64,000 nucleotides of DNA from Acidobacteriota bacterium (GTDB lineage: Bacteria; Acidobacteriota; JAAYUB01), in assembly GCA_029565065.1 (NCBI GenBank), contig JAKQOW010000161.1, forward strand, positions 1 to 64,000, given 5' to 3'. The first letter of the stretch is position 1; each line of letters begins with the position of its first letter. A model generated the notes under the pieces. It saw nothing but the letters and a program-made list of their open reading frames with translations, was not told the origin of the DNA and ran no database searches. Of the stretch, positions 41,901 to 49,181 are shown piece by piece. Both the position numbers and the translations under genes were made by a program.

Positions 41901-42187
41901 TTCTCCATGTTCCGGTTGTCGGCCATCACGATCTTGCGGTAGACCGCGATGGCCCGGCTGTAGAACCCGTCGTCGATGTACTTCTGGGCGACCCGCTTGA
42001 AGAAATTGGTCGCGTTGGCGGGCCGCTGCAGGCTCAGGTTGAGGTCCCCGATGGTGTTGAGCAGGCCGAGATCGTTCGGTTCCTGCTCCAGGATCTTCTC
42101 GTACTCCCTGATCGCGTTTTCCAGCTTGCCCTGGGCGACGAGCTTCTGTGCGTTCTTCAGGAGTTTTTCTTTGTTGAAGGCGGCCAT
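38987..42187 (-). CDS. Large TPR repeat protein with Pro/Ala-rich middle
   Basis: A 1066-residue cytoplasmic-looking protein (no signal peptide). Residues 1-400 are about ten TPR units (LENAIREYEKILEQEPNDLG). Residues about 400-480 add another repeat pair (LLSYGLKDKAKLKLQEKIKE). Residues 480-880 are low-complexity, acidic and Pro/Ala-rich with embedded helices. Residues 920-1066 are TPRs again (THYNLGCAYKEMGLLDDSIA). Such architecture is typical of scaffold proteins. It starts six bases after the rnhB stop and is coupled to the small membrane protein. The substrate or partner is unknown. Confidence 0.85.
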   Translation of the reverse strand: MAAFNKEKLLKNAQKLVAQGKLENAIREYEKILEQEPNDLGLLNTIGDLNLSLQRPANATNFFKRVAQKYIDDGFYSRAIAVYRKIVMADNRNMENLEVLADLFIKEGMVSEAKKHYAEIARAYLVSNNFPRAYKTYKKLADLTQDDSNIHLKLAELSLKLEMLDNARESYLNAAVISSRRGNPQQALNSIKMALEIDPYHMGSLKTLFKISLELQDFGLLTDKLEAAQKRSPDNRELMEMLGQCYMFQGELQKAYEVFSTIFDLDPSKYFLLYDLAESALKLTHYELAGAAISKVADIMLNRKENLKLLETLEAIISQDPINIVALQKLAEVYQTLSDSFKYFSTLEKLVEALMRRKQYPDALQVLEKALNLEPNSEKLRNFHREAFAKVYPNETYTPYGGSEEEEEESAALFEFDTSELSRGTTTPGQGDVGLEIELLLSYGLKDKAKLKLQEKIKEDPNDTALREKLKNLYKEEGSLKQAADLCFELVNLLTLRGEHDRAAAFLEEGRGLDPTRGDISIPTGVLDKGISFPEEMDTSSTGFELLEVEDSIDLTNDLSEILVGPRDTAPAKSVDRPTAKPKAPEEPPAKNSAAPAKPAPPAAEPAPPPVQKKPAKTPTSEFFTPLPEIDSDINLRLEETLKSIEDLDFLTKLGISGLELPGTPAHSVSLEPEPTAAEASIDNLNSLKDLPTHPEAPAATPPPAAPAPADNREVLNALQEIDFYIKLGFNDNAREELLQLQKRFPDSSEIQERLSQLAVPEPVQETPEPESIEEEVAFKPRIEIQEIPRPDTTRAAAPAEEPTAAEEVTPEEVDIDLFSMISADSMKEDTERPSSSYQVRKMSPNMEGAGEPAADAAPANPFSDLQADDVLGNSFLFGEEKTSLHQKPDGLFVPPEQDAAVEDKNAPGKALSSMHNIFSDIVEEANKVFVGDEVEEGDFETHYNLGCAYKEMGLLDDSIAAFQKAYNCVKDQQSTPNFIKACSMLSVCFFEKGLYKSALKWCERGVQSKGHEDHEYQALKFDMARAYEMMEDYQKALDVYSEIYAEDINYRDVADKIKALRIKIK

Positions 42188-42193
42188 CTGTGC

Positions 42194-42829
42194 CTAAGCC
42201 TCGTCCAGCAGCCGAAAAGATTTCCGGTGCAGGGGGCATTCCCCGAATCGCCGGATGCTGTCCCGATGCCGCACCGTTCCATACCCCTTGTGCCGATCAA
42301 AGCCGTACTGGGGAAATTCTCTCGCCGCAGCGTCCATCCACCGGTCCCGGTGCACTTTGGCGATGATGGAAGCGGCACCGATGTTGACGGATAAGGCATC
42401 TCCTTTTATCAGACTTCGTGAGGGGATGTCAAGTCCGGTCAGGACAAGTGCATCCACCAGAACAAGTTCCGCCTGCAGGGGGAGGGATTGGATCGCCCGG
42501 ATCATGCATCGCCGCGTGGCCTCGACGATGCGGATCCGGTCGATTTCCTCGTTGGACAGAGACGCGACACTCCAGGCAAGGGCCCGCTGTTCGATTTCGG
42601 CGGCCAGCCGTTCCCGCTGTCGCGCGGACAGCAGTTTGGAGTCGGTGATCCCCTCGACACAGTCTTCCGGGTTGAGAATCACCGCCGCGGCCGTGACCGG
42701 ACCCGCCAGAGCGCCCCGTCCCACTTCATCCACCCCTGCGATGAGCCGGGTTCGACTCCAGTCGAATTCCTTCTCTACGGGAAAACGCCAGTTCTTATCA
42801 AATAGCGCCCGTTGCACCCTTTCAACCAT
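42194..42829 (-). CDS. rnhB: Ribonuclease HII
   Basis: A 211-residue endonuclease that cuts RNA in RNA-DNA hybrids and removes misincorporated ribonucleotides. The catalytic start is LIAGVDEVGRGALAGPV with Asp and Glu near residues 34-35; further motifs are SKLLSARQRERL, LVDALV and GAASIIAKVHRDR, with KGYGTVRH near the end. A terminator separates it from rplS. A TGCTATAAT promoter ends nine bases before ATG 42829, so the mRNA is nearly leaderless unless GTG 42817 is used. Confidence 0.96.
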   Translation of the reverse strand: MVERVQRALFDKNWRFPVEKEFDWSRTRLIAGVDEVGRGALAGPVTAAAVILNPEDCVEGITDSKLLSARQRERLAAEIEQRALAWSVASLSNEEIDRIRIVEATRRCMIRAIQSLPLQAELVLVDALVLTGLDIPSRSLIKGDALSVNIGAASIIAKVHRDRWMDAAAREFPQYGFDRHKGYGTVRHRDSIRRFGECPLHRKSFRLLDEA

Positions 42830-42838
42830 TACGAATAC

Positions 42839-42847
42839 ATTATAGCA
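42839..42847 (-). promoter_or_regulatory. Extended -10 promoter of rnhB
   Basis: TGCTATAAT on the minus strand, immediately after the rplS terminator. Initiation near 42832 leaves about three bases before the annotated start codon. Confidence 0.6.
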
Positions 42848-42867
42848 ATATCATTGAAAACAAGAGC

Positions 42868-42893
42868 AAAAAAAAACCCGGCCGGGCCGGGTT
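42868..42893 (-). terminator. Terminator after rplS
   Basis: AACCCGGCC and GGCCGGGTT (42875-42893) form a 9-bp stem with a one-base spacer; on the minus strand nine T residues follow (42876-42868). Confidence 0.93.
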
Positions 42894-42921
42894 GACTAGC
42901 CGAGATGACTGCGGGTGCCGG

Positions 42922-43263
42922 TTACCGATCCTCGCGGAGACGGGCGGCCTTGCCGCTGAGTTTGCGCAGGAAGTAGAGCTTGGCCCGGCGGACCTTGCCG
43001 GAACGGACCACTTCGATCTTGTCCACCACAGGCGAATGCAGCGGGAACACCCGCTCCACGCCATAGCCGAAGGAGGTCTTGCGCACCGTCATGGTCTCGC
43101 GGACTCCACCGTGCTTGCGGGCGATCACCACGCCCTCGAAGAGCTGGATGCGGACCTTGTCGCCTTCGACGATCTTCACATGCACCCGCACCGTGTCACC
43201 GATGCGGATGGCCGGCATGTCGGTTTTCAGATACTCTTTCTCGATGATGTCGAGTTTATTCAT
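42922..43263 (-). CDS. rplS: 50S ribosomal protein L19
   Basis: A 113-residue ribosomal protein. Motifs are [34 protein letters not shown] and [18 protein letters not shown], ending with [19 protein letters not shown]. It overlaps the trmD stop by 8 bases within the classic rpsP-khpA-rimM-trmD-rplS operon. The terminator at 42868 ends the transcript. Confidence 0.98.
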   Translation of the reverse strand: MNKLDIIEKEYLKTDMPAIRIGDTVRVHVKIVEGDKVRIQLFEGVVIARKHGGVRETMTVRKTSFGYGVERVFPLHSPVVDKIEVVRSGKVRRAKLYFLRKLSGKAARLREDR

Positions 43264-43969
43264 TATCGTTCACCTCGTTGGTTATATTTTTCCTGTTCAA
43301 CAGGTCCGGACGCCGCTGCCGCGTCCGCTCCCGGCGCTGGTGATCGCGCCACCGCTGGATCAGCGCGTGGTTGCCGGACATGAGCGCTTCCGGGACCCGT
43401 CGGCCCTCGAACACCTCGGGCCGCGTATACACGGGGCAGTCCAGGCGCCCCTCTTCGAACGACTCGTTCCGCGTGGAGTCCGGATGGCCAACCACGCCGG
43501 GGAGCAGCCGGGTCACCGCGTCCACCAGGATCATGGCGGGGATCTCGCCGCCGCTGAGCACGAAGTCGCCCACCGAGATCTCCTCGTGCACGAACTGCTC
43601 GATCACGCGCTGGTCGATCCCCTCGTACCGGCCGCAGATCAGCACCAGGTGTTCGCGGGCCGACAACCCGCGCACGTGCTCCTGGTGCAGGGGGGTGCCC
43701 TGCGGCGTGAGGTAGATCACCCATGCGTCGGGGCGGTCGGCGCAGACCTGGCGGATGGCGGCTGCCAGGGGCTCGGGCTTGAGCACCATGCCCTCGCCGC
43801 CGCCGAACGGCCGGTCGTCCACCGTCCGGTGCTTGTCCGAGGTGAACTGCCGCAGGTCCCAGCACGTCAGCTCGAGGCAGCCGGATTTCCGGGCCTTCTG
43901 GATCATGCCGAAATCAAAGACCGATGCAAACAACTCCGGGAAGATGGTGATGATATCGATCCGCATCAC
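43256..43969 (-). CDS. trmD: tRNA (guanine-N1)-methyltransferase
   Basis: A 237-residue SPOUT-fold enzyme that makes m1G37 in tRNAs reading CNN and some GG-containing codons, preventing +1 frameshifts. Hallmarks are [42 protein letters not shown] and [16 protein letters not shown]. It overlaps rimM by 4 bases and rplS by 8. The trefoil-knot SAM site [10 protein letters not shown] is intact. Confidence 0.98.
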   Translation of the reverse strand: MMRIDIITIFPELFASVFDFGMIQKARKSGCLELTCWDLRQFTSDKHRTVDDRPFGGGEGMVLKPEPLAAAIRQVCADRPDAWVIYLTPQGTPLHQEHVRGLSAREHLVLICGRYEGIDQRVIEQFVHEEISVGDFVLSGGEIPAMILVDAVTRLLPGVVGHPDSTRNESFEEGRLDCPVYTRPEVFEGRRVPEALMSGNHALIQRWRDHQRRERTRQRRPDLLNRKNITNEVNDNE

Positions 43970-44493
43970 GATTCGAGGTCCTGCAGACCCTCATAGTCCC
44001 GGATGACGATCTCCGCCCGCGCCAAGTCGGTCGATTGCACATACGCCTCGACGTAGGGCAGTAGGAAAGTGGCCCGGCCGGTGTCGATCTCGAGCATCGG
44101 CACGCCGGCGGGTTCCTGAATGGACCGCACCCGGCCCACCCGCCGCCCGGAGACGTCCACGACCGCACAATCCAGGATCTGGTAGTGGTAGTACTCGCCC
44201 GGCCCCAGGGACGGGAGGGATGAGGCGTCCATGTAAAGATCCGCGTGCCGAAGCTGCTCCGCTTCGTTCCGGCTGGTCACGCCGCTCAGCGTCAGGAGCA
44301 CCCGGCCCTGATGCCAGCGGGCGTGTTCCACCTGCAGGCACCGCCAGCCGGTCGCTTCTTGAAAGAGCTGCAGGGACTGGCCCTGCTTGAATATTTCCAG
44401 AGAGTCGCTGAGGGGGTCCACAACGAGCTCTCCCCGTATCCCGTGCGGTTTGACGATGGTACCGACGATTACCAGATGATCAGGCGTGGCCAA
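43966..44493 (-). CDS. rimM: Ribosome maturation factor RimM
   Basis: A 175-residue factor for maturation of the 30S head, binding protein S19. The N-terminal domain starts LVIVGTIVKPHGIRGELVVD; the C-terminal PRC-barrel part contains ILDCAVVDVSGRRVGRVRSI and LLPYVEAYV. It begins six bases after khpA and overlaps trmD by 4 bases. Confidence 0.95.
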   Translation of the reverse strand: MATPDHLVIVGTIVKPHGIRGELVVDPLSDSLEIFKQGQSLQLFQEATGWRCLQVEHARWHQGRVLLTLSGVTSRNEAEQLRHADLYMDASSLPSLGPGEYYHYQILDCAVVDVSGRRVGRVRSIQEPAGVPMLEIDTGRATFLLPYVEAYVQSTDLARAEIVIRDYEGLQDLES

Positions 44494-44499
44494 CTGCTT

Positions 44500-44730
44500 C
44501 TATTCCAGGATCTCCAGCACGAACCGCTTGTGCATCTTCATGCCGGCCGCGCCCAGAATGGTGCGGATGGCGCGCGCCGTCCGCCCCTGTTTACCGATGA
44601 CCTTGCCCAGATCGACCTGCGCCACGCGCAGTTCCAGCACAGTCGTCTGTTCACCTTCCACTTCAGTAACCTGGACCTGTTCCGGGTTGTCGACGAGCAC
44701 CTTGGCGATCATCTCGAGTAACTCTTTCAT
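44500..44730 (-). CDS. khpA: KH-domain RNA-binding protein KhpA
   Basis: A 76-residue protein with one KH domain. The GxxG loop is GKQGR in [20 protein letters not shown], followed by [13 protein letters not shown]. KhpA-type proteins bind RNA and are almost always encoded between rpsP and rimM, as here. It has a strong ribosome binding site (AGGAGG family) just upstream. Confidence 0.96.
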   Translation of the reverse strand: MKELLEMIAKVLVDNPEQVQVTEVEGEQTTVLELRVAQVDLGKVIGKQGRTARAIRTILGAAGMKMHKRFVLEILE

Positions 44731-44783
44731 GCGCTCCTCCTGTGATTCGAGCTGGTTCCAGTACTACATGCAGTAAAAGGGCG

Positions 44784-45044
44784 TTATGAAGTCGATTCCG
44801 AGGTTTTGGAGGCTGCCGCATTGTCGATCAGTCGCCGGACTGTATCGGAGGGCTGAGCCCCCTTGCTGAGCCAGTATTGGATCCGGTCCATGTTCAGGGT
44901 GACCTGGGCCGGATTGCATTTCGGATGATAATGCCCGACTATTTCCACGAACCGCCCGTCACGGGGAGCCGATTTTTCCGTCACCACCACGCGGTAATCG
45001 GGCCGCTTATTGGAGCCTTTACGGGTTAACCTGATTGTGAGCAA
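44784..45044 (-). CDS. rpsP: 30S ribosomal protein S16
   Basis: An 86-residue ribosomal protein starting [20 protein letters not shown], with [13 protein letters not shown] and [21 protein letters not shown] place the start at TTG 45044: GGAGG (45055-45051) is six bases upstream and the resulting protein begins where S16 proteins normally do. The in-frame ATG at 45062 would add six residues (MTRRRT) and lacks a ribosome binding site. First gene of the rpsP operon; the C-terminus has a short Ser/Thr-rich tail. Confidence 0.95.
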   Translation of the reverse strand: MLTIRLTRKGSNKRPDYRVVVTEKSAPRDGRFVEIVGHYHPKCNPAQVTLNMDRIQYWLSKGAQPSDTVRRLIDNAAASKTSESTS

Positions 45045-45153
45045 CGTACGCCTCCGTGTCAAAATGTGCAGACCGCGTATTCAATCACAAGCCACAGGGC
45101 ATTGCAAGCATTTTTTCGGCCGATCGCTTTGATTATCCGTACCATAAAAGCGT

Positions 45154-45183
45154 TTGACATCCTTTTTAAACATGTGGTAATAA
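45154..45183 (+). promoter_or_regulatory. Promoter of the STAS gene
   Basis: A consensus TTGACA (45154-45159) is followed after 18 bases by TAATAA (45178-45183). AGGAGG at 45205-45210 precedes ATG 45216. The gap 45063-45215 also carries the divergent start of the rpsP operon, for which only a weak TTGCAA-17-TTGAAT pair is visible. Confidence 0.7.
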
Positions 45184-45215
45184 TTGTTTTCGCCAATTAT
45201 CCTTAGGAGGTTCCC

Positions 45216-45551
45216 ATGCAGATCAATGAGAAAGAGGTGAACGGGATCACCGTACTGGAAATTCACGGCAAGATCCTCATGGGCGAGGGCGATATTGCCA
45301 TCAAGAAAAAGATCGACGAGCTGCTGGCCAAGAATACGAAGAAAGTCATCCTCGACCTGTCCAGCGTACCGTACATCGACAGCTCCGGACTGGGCGAGCT
45401 GATCCGGTGCTACACCACCATGCGGAAGGCCAACGGCACCCTGAAGCTGGCCAACGTCACCGACCGGATCGTGGACCTGCTCACCATCACCAAGCTGATC
45501 ACGGTGTTCGAGTACTACAAGACCGTCGACGACGCGATCAAGAGCTTCTGA
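45216..45551 (+). CDS. STAS-domain anti-sigma factor antagonist
   Basis: A 111-residue SpoIIAA-like protein. The phosphorylatable serine is Ser57 in VPYIDSSGLGELIRCY; the preceding strand is KKVILDLS and the C-terminal helix ends VFEYYKTVDDAIKSF. Such proteins bind an anti-sigma kinase when unphosphorylated. No kinase partner is next to it; the SpoIIE-type phosphatase at 10570 is the only candidate partner in the window. It has an excellent promoter and ribosome binding site and is monocistronic. Confidence 0.95.
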   Translation: MQINEKEVNGITVLEIHGKILMGEGDIAIKKKIDELLAKNTKKVILDLSSVPYIDSSGLGELIRCYTTMRKANGTLKLANVTDRIVDLLTITKLITVFEYYKTVDDAIKSF

Positions 45552-45560
45552 ATCCTGCCG

Positions 45561-45596
45561 TGAACCCGGCCGCGCCCGCAGCCGGGTTCATTTATT
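45561..45596. terminator. Bidirectional terminator
   Basis: TGAACCCGGC (45561-45570) pairs with GCCGGGTTCA (45581-45590), followed by TTTATT. It lies between the convergent STAS and TPR genes and also overlaps the end of the latter, whose stop is at 45588. Confidence 0.8.
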
Positions 45597-46580
45597 CCCC
45601 TTGCGGCGCTGCACGCGCTGGAGGGCTTCGCGGGCCTGGGCGCTCGCCTCGATCTGGAGCGCCCGCTGGTACGATTGCTCGGATTCCGAATACTTCCCCA
45701 GATTTTCCAGCACAAAGCCGCGGAAATAATGGTAGCGGAACTCGCTGCCGAAGGCGCCGCTTGCCTTGTCCAGCGACGCCAGAGCGTTGGCCCAGTCCTT
45801 GAGCCCGATCTGGGCCAGCGCCAGGTTGAACGCACTGGCGGCGTCCCCGGGGTTGCTCTGGAGCTGGGCGGTGAACACGTCCCGGGCCAGCGGGTAGTTC
45901 TTGTTCTTGAGAGCGGTTTCACCTTCGCGCAGCCGCAGGCGGCCGAGATACTCCTTCGCCGTGGCATTGTCCTTGTCCATTTGGAGCACGGTGTTCAGCG
46001 CCTGGCGGGCCTTGTCGTCCTGGTTGGTCCGGAAGTAGCTCAGGCCGAGGATCAGCCAGTCCTGCGCGCTCCCCGACGCGTACTGAAACGACTGGACCAC
46101 GGCGTCGGCGGAATCGTAGTACCGGCCCTGTTTGAAGGTGGCGAAGGCGCGGATGCGATACAGATTGTATAGGTCGCCGCGCTTGGTGAACAGCGTCTTG
46201 TGGCGGTCGAGGGTTTCAACGGCCTTGTCCAGCTGGCCGATCTGGTAATACGACTCGGCCAGGCCGAGGAAGGTGGACGGCTCGGTGCTCTTGAGCTCCG
46301 CCGCCCGCTCGAACGCCCGCACCGCCGAGTCATACTCCCGCAGCTTGAAGTAGCACATCCCGACGAACCGGTGGCCGAATTCCCACTCGGGATTCTTGGT
46401 CACGTCGGGCTGGATCCGCCGCAGGGCGTCGCGGTACTTCTGCCGCTTGAAGAGCATGATGGCGTCGTTGTAGTCCGTCAGCGCCGTGCCGGCAGCCAGG
46501 GCCAGCGCCACCGCCAGCCAGACGGCGCGCAGGCCGATGGCCGCGGGCAGCAGAGGATGTCGGATCGTCGGATTTCCCAT
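45588..46580 (-). CDS. TPR protein with signal anchor, ExbB operon
   Basis: A 330-residue protein with an N-terminal hydrophobic signal (LLPAAIGLRAVWLAVALALA) and about seven TPRs (DALRRIQPDVTKNPEWEFGH, AVRAFERAAELKSTEPSTFL, ARQALNTVLQMDKDNATAKE). The start at 46580 has AGGTGA five bases upstream; the in-frame start at 46616 adds 12 non-hydrophobic residues. Its position after ExbB-ExbD-ExbD matches TPR proteins of TonB/Tol-like motor operons, which may couple the motor to its periplasmic partner. Confidence 0.85.
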   Translation of the reverse strand: MGNPTIRHPLLPAAIGLRAVWLAVALALAAGTALTDYNDAIMLFKRQKYRDALRRIQPDVTKNPEWEFGHRFVGMCYFKLREYDSAVRAFERAAELKSTEPSTFLGLAESYYQIGQLDKAVETLDRHKTLFTKRGDLYNLYRIRAFATFKQGRYYDSADAVVQSFQYASGSAQDWLILGLSYFRTNQDDKARQALNTVLQMDKDNATAKEYLGRLRLREGETALKNKNYPLARDVFTAQLQSNPGDAASAFNLALAQIGLKDWANALASLDKASGAFGSEFRYHYFRGFVLENLGKYSESEQSYQRALQIEASAQAREALQRVQRRKGNK

Positions 46581-46698
46581 GGCGTTCACCTGTGTGGCGT
46601 CATTCCGGGCCGCCATCCGCTAAGAATCGGATCGGGTCCGGAAGTTTCAGCGCGGGGCGCGCTGCGGGCGCGGACGAGCCCGGCGGCCGCCGGCCGGG

Positions 46699-47142
46699 TC
46701 AATCGCGGAAATAGTCCTTCCACAGCTCGATGTCGGTCTGGGTCGGGATCGAGATGTTCTGGATGTTGAGTTGTTTCAGCACGTCCAGGACGTCGACCGT
46801 CACCCCGTAGGGCACTTCGGGATCGGTCCGCAGGATGACCGGCTTGCGTCCCTGGGTCTGTTCCATCTTGCCCTTGATGTATGAGGCGAGCTGCTCCATC
46901 GAGCTGACAGGCACGAAATCGAGGGTGATCTCGCCGCTGGCCTTGAGGTGGATGTACACCGATTCCTGGGGCTTGATGTTGGAGGACATCTCCTTCTTGG
47001 GGAGCCCGTAGTCGATGCCGTGGATCGCGGTGAAAACGGTGGTGACCATGAAGAAGGTGATGAGCAGGAAAGCGATGTCGGCCATCGAGGCCGTGGGGAT
47101 TTCGGAGGAGACCTTGCCGCGCAGGGAGACTTTGGATTTCAT
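46699..47142 (-). CDS. ExbD/TolR biopolymer transport protein
   Basis: A 147-residue protein with one N-terminal membrane helix (ADIAFLLITFFMVTTVFTAI) and a periplasmic domain. The conserved membrane Asp is in MADIAFLLITFF. It also has QGRKPVILRTDPEVPYGVTV and LNIQNISIPTQTD. It is the second ExbD-type gene, 4 bases after the first. The two different ExbD chains may form a heterodimer on the ExbB ring. Confidence 0.93.
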   Translation of the reverse strand: MKSKVSLRGKVSSEIPTASMADIAFLLITFFMVTTVFTAIHGIDYGLPKKEMSSNIKPQESVYIHLKASGEITLDFVPVSSMEQLASYIKGKMEQTQGRKPVILRTDPEVPYGVTVDVLDVLKQLNIQNISIPTQTDIELWKDYFRD

Positions 47143-47146
47143 GGCC

Positions 47147-47566
47147 TCACCCCTTCTTTTCGGTCAGGAGCGAGATGTTGCGGATGCCGTTGCGAAGCAT
47201 CATCTCGTACACCTTGTTGAACGCCCGGTACGGCGTCCGCTTGTCGCACTTGAGGATGAATTGGCGGCCGGGATGGGTCTGGACGATTTCCTTGAGGATC
47301 GACTCCAGCTTGGCCATGTCGGTCACCGGCTCGCTTTCCCGGATGCCGTCGGAGATGCGGATTCCCTCGTCGGCGGTGATGGCGATGATGGCGGCATCCT
47401 TTTCCACCTTCTGCTGCACCACGGAGGCGGGGAGCTGGACGTCGGTCCGGTCCACGCTGAAGCTCGTGGTGAACATGAAAAAAGTGATGAGCAGGAAGGC
47501 GATGTCGGCCATCGAGGCCGTGGGGATGACTGCGGTGACGGGTCGGGTCCGGTATCGGATGATCAT
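47147..47566 (-). CDS. ExbD/TolR biopolymer transport protein
   Basis: A 139-residue ExbD/TolR family protein. The membrane helix is ASMADIAFLLITFFMFTTSF with the proton-path Asp, followed by a periplasmic domain ending NGIRNISLLTEKKG. It overlaps ExbB by 4 bases. It shares the SMADIAFLLITFFM signature with its neighbour, so the pair probably arose by duplication. Confidence 0.94.
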   Translation of the reverse strand: MIIRYRTRPVTAVIPTASMADIAFLLITFFMFTTSFSVDRTDVQLPASVVQQKVEKDAAIIAITADEGIRISDGIRESEPVTDMAKLESILKEIVQTHPGRQFILKCDKRTPYRAFNKVYEMMLRNGIRNISLLTEKKG

Positions 47567-48213
47567 GACCGGGGTTTGGGCTCCTCTTCGATTTCAGCGA
47601 ACGTTTCCAGCAGCATGGCGGATGTGGTTTCCATCAGCAGCACGAAATTGCTCACCCGGGTGGTGAACAGGTTGTAAGCGAGCTGCACCGGGAAGGCGAT
47701 GATCAAGCCGGCCGCCGTGGTGATCAGGGCTTCGGCGATACCCTTGGCCACGAGCTTGGGGTCGCCGAAACCCACCGTGCCGAGCACGCCGAACGAGTCG
47801 ATCATGCCCGTGACCGTGCCGAGGAAGCCGAGCAGGGGGGCGACGTTGGCCACGGTGGCCATGATCCAGAGCCCGCGCTCCAGGCGGGCGATCTCGTGGA
47901 GGGAGACGCTCTCGATGGCCCGGATGATCTCTTCGTGGGGTCGTCCGAATCGGAGGAGGCCGGCCTTCAGCACGTCGGACAGAGGCCCCTGGGTCTGACT
48001 GGTGGTGTCCAGGGCTCCCTGCAGATTCCGCTCCAGGAGTTGCGTCCGCACCTTGCCGAAGAGTTCCTGGGGATTGATGCTCATCCGCTTAAAGAAAATG
48101 GCGCGCTCGATGACGACGACGAGGCCGGCGATGGAGCAGAGCAGCAGCGGCCACATGACGAAGCCGCCCTTCATGAAATAATCGACCAGGTTTCCGAAGA
48201 TTCCAACTGCCAC
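47563..48213 (-). CDS. MotA/TolQ/ExbB proton channel protein
   Basis: A 216-residue membrane protein with three helices (about 12-34, 107-130 and 157-178). The family signature AIESVSLHEIARLERGLWIM is followed by TVANVAPLLGFLGTVTGMID and GIAEALITTAAGLIIAFPVQ. The proton-motive complex energises TonB- or Tol-dependent processes at the outer membrane, for example the receptor at 34365. A TTGACA-17-TATCAT promoter lies 170 bases upstream. Confidence 0.96.
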   Translation of the reverse strand: MAVGIFGNLVDYFMKGGFVMWPLLLCSIAGLVVVIERAIFFKRMSINPQELFGKVRTQLLERNLQGALDTTSQTQGPLSDVLKAGLLRFGRPHEEIIRAIESVSLHEIARLERGLWIMATVANVAPLLGFLGTVTGMIDSFGVLGTVGFGDPKLVAKGIAEALITTAAGLIIAFPVQLAYNLFTTRVSNFVLLMETTSAMLLETFAEIEEEPKPRS

Positions 48214-48386
48214 GTGATGCCTCCAGCTGTGGGTTCAGGTCCGCGGGAGCGACTCCCGATAGATGACCATTATTCGGAAATGGATCGCCGGCGGTTTCTG
48301 AAATCTGAGTCGAAACTGCATCCCGCCGGGATCATCCGGAGCGTTCCGCCATCGGAGCGGAGCCCCGGTGACGGTGCAAACGGCTG

Positions 48387-48415
48387 ATGATAGTGTGAAA
48401 GCGTCCGGCTGTCAA
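48387..48415 (-). promoter_or_regulatory. Promoter of the ExbB operon
   Basis: On the minus strand TTGACA (48415-48410) and TATCAT (48392-48387) are separated by 17 bases. The predicted leader of about 165 bases to ATG 48213 is unusually long for this window; no known riboswitch is recognised in it. Confidence 0.72.
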
Positions 48416-48439
48416 GAACGGGCCTGTCCGTACGGTGCG

Positions 48440-49177
48440 CTAGCCGGCGAGCGCCTGGCGGATCTCCGCCAGGATCGCCGCGGCCGCTGCGCCGGGATCG
48501 GGCGCCCGCAGGATGGGCCGGCCCACGACGATGGCGGAGGCGCCGGCGGCGATGGCGTCGCGCGGCGTGGTGATGCGGGACTGGTCGCCGGCGTCGGCGC
48601 CGGCCGGCCGGATCCCCGGCGTCACGATGAACGCGTCGTCGTAGGACCGGCGGAGCGCGGCCGCCTCCAGCGGCGAGGCGACGAAGCCCCGCAGGCCGGC
48701 CCGGTAGGCCATGCCGGCCAGGATCTCCACCTGCCGTTCGGCGCTGCCGCCCGCGCCGATGCCGTGCAGGTCGGCGTCGGACATGCTGGTCAGGACGGTG
48801 ACGCCCAGCATGAGCGGCTCGGGCAGGCGCTCCCGGGTGCAGAACTCGCGCAGGCCGCTCAGCGCCTCGGCCAGCCCTCGGGCGCCGTTGGTGCAGTGCA
48901 CCGTGAACATGGCGGCGCCGAGCCGCGCCACCTGGCGGGCGGCGCCCAGCACAGTGTTGGGGATGTCGTGGAGCTTGAGATCAAGGAACACCCTTGCGCC
49001 CTCGGCCACCAGCTCGCGGACCAGGTCGGGGCCCTCGGCCACGAAGAGCTGCAATCCGACTTTGTAAATGCCCACCGAGGCCACCGTGCGCCGCACCATG
49101 TCACGGGCCTGGGTGCGGTCGTCCACGTCGAGGGCCAGGATCAGGCGCTGCCGGGGATCTTCGGTTGTTGCGGTCAT
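48440..49177 (-). CDS. pyrF: Orotidine-5'-phosphate decarboxylase
   Basis: A 245-residue enzyme that makes UMP from OMP. The catalytic KxxD motif lies in VFLDLKLHDIPNTV, and LILALDVDDRTQARDMVRR starts the barrel. FIVTPGIRPAGADAGDQSR is the phosphate-binding region, with SAIVVGRPI near the end. The start at 49177 follows AGGTGA and removes a 20-residue non-homologous leader. It is 4 bases after pyrD. Confidence 0.96.
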   Translation of the reverse strand: MTATTEDPRQRLILALDVDDRTQARDMVRRTVASVGIYKVGLQLFVAEGPDLVRELVAEGARVFLDLKLHDIPNTVLGAARQVARLGAAMFTVHCTNGARGLAEALSGLREFCTRERLPEPLMLGVTVLTSMSDADLHGIGAGGSAERQVEILAGMAYRAGLRGFVASPLEAAALRRSYDDAFIVTPGIRPAGADAGDQSRITTPRDAIAAGASAIVVGRPILRAPDPGAAAAAILAEIRQALAG

Positions 49178-49181
49178 CGGC

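Noticed and set aside
45081-45266. 61-codon minus-strand open frame between rpsP and the STAS gene
   Set aside because: It overlaps the STAS promoter, ribosome binding site and first codons, and has no plausible start signals.
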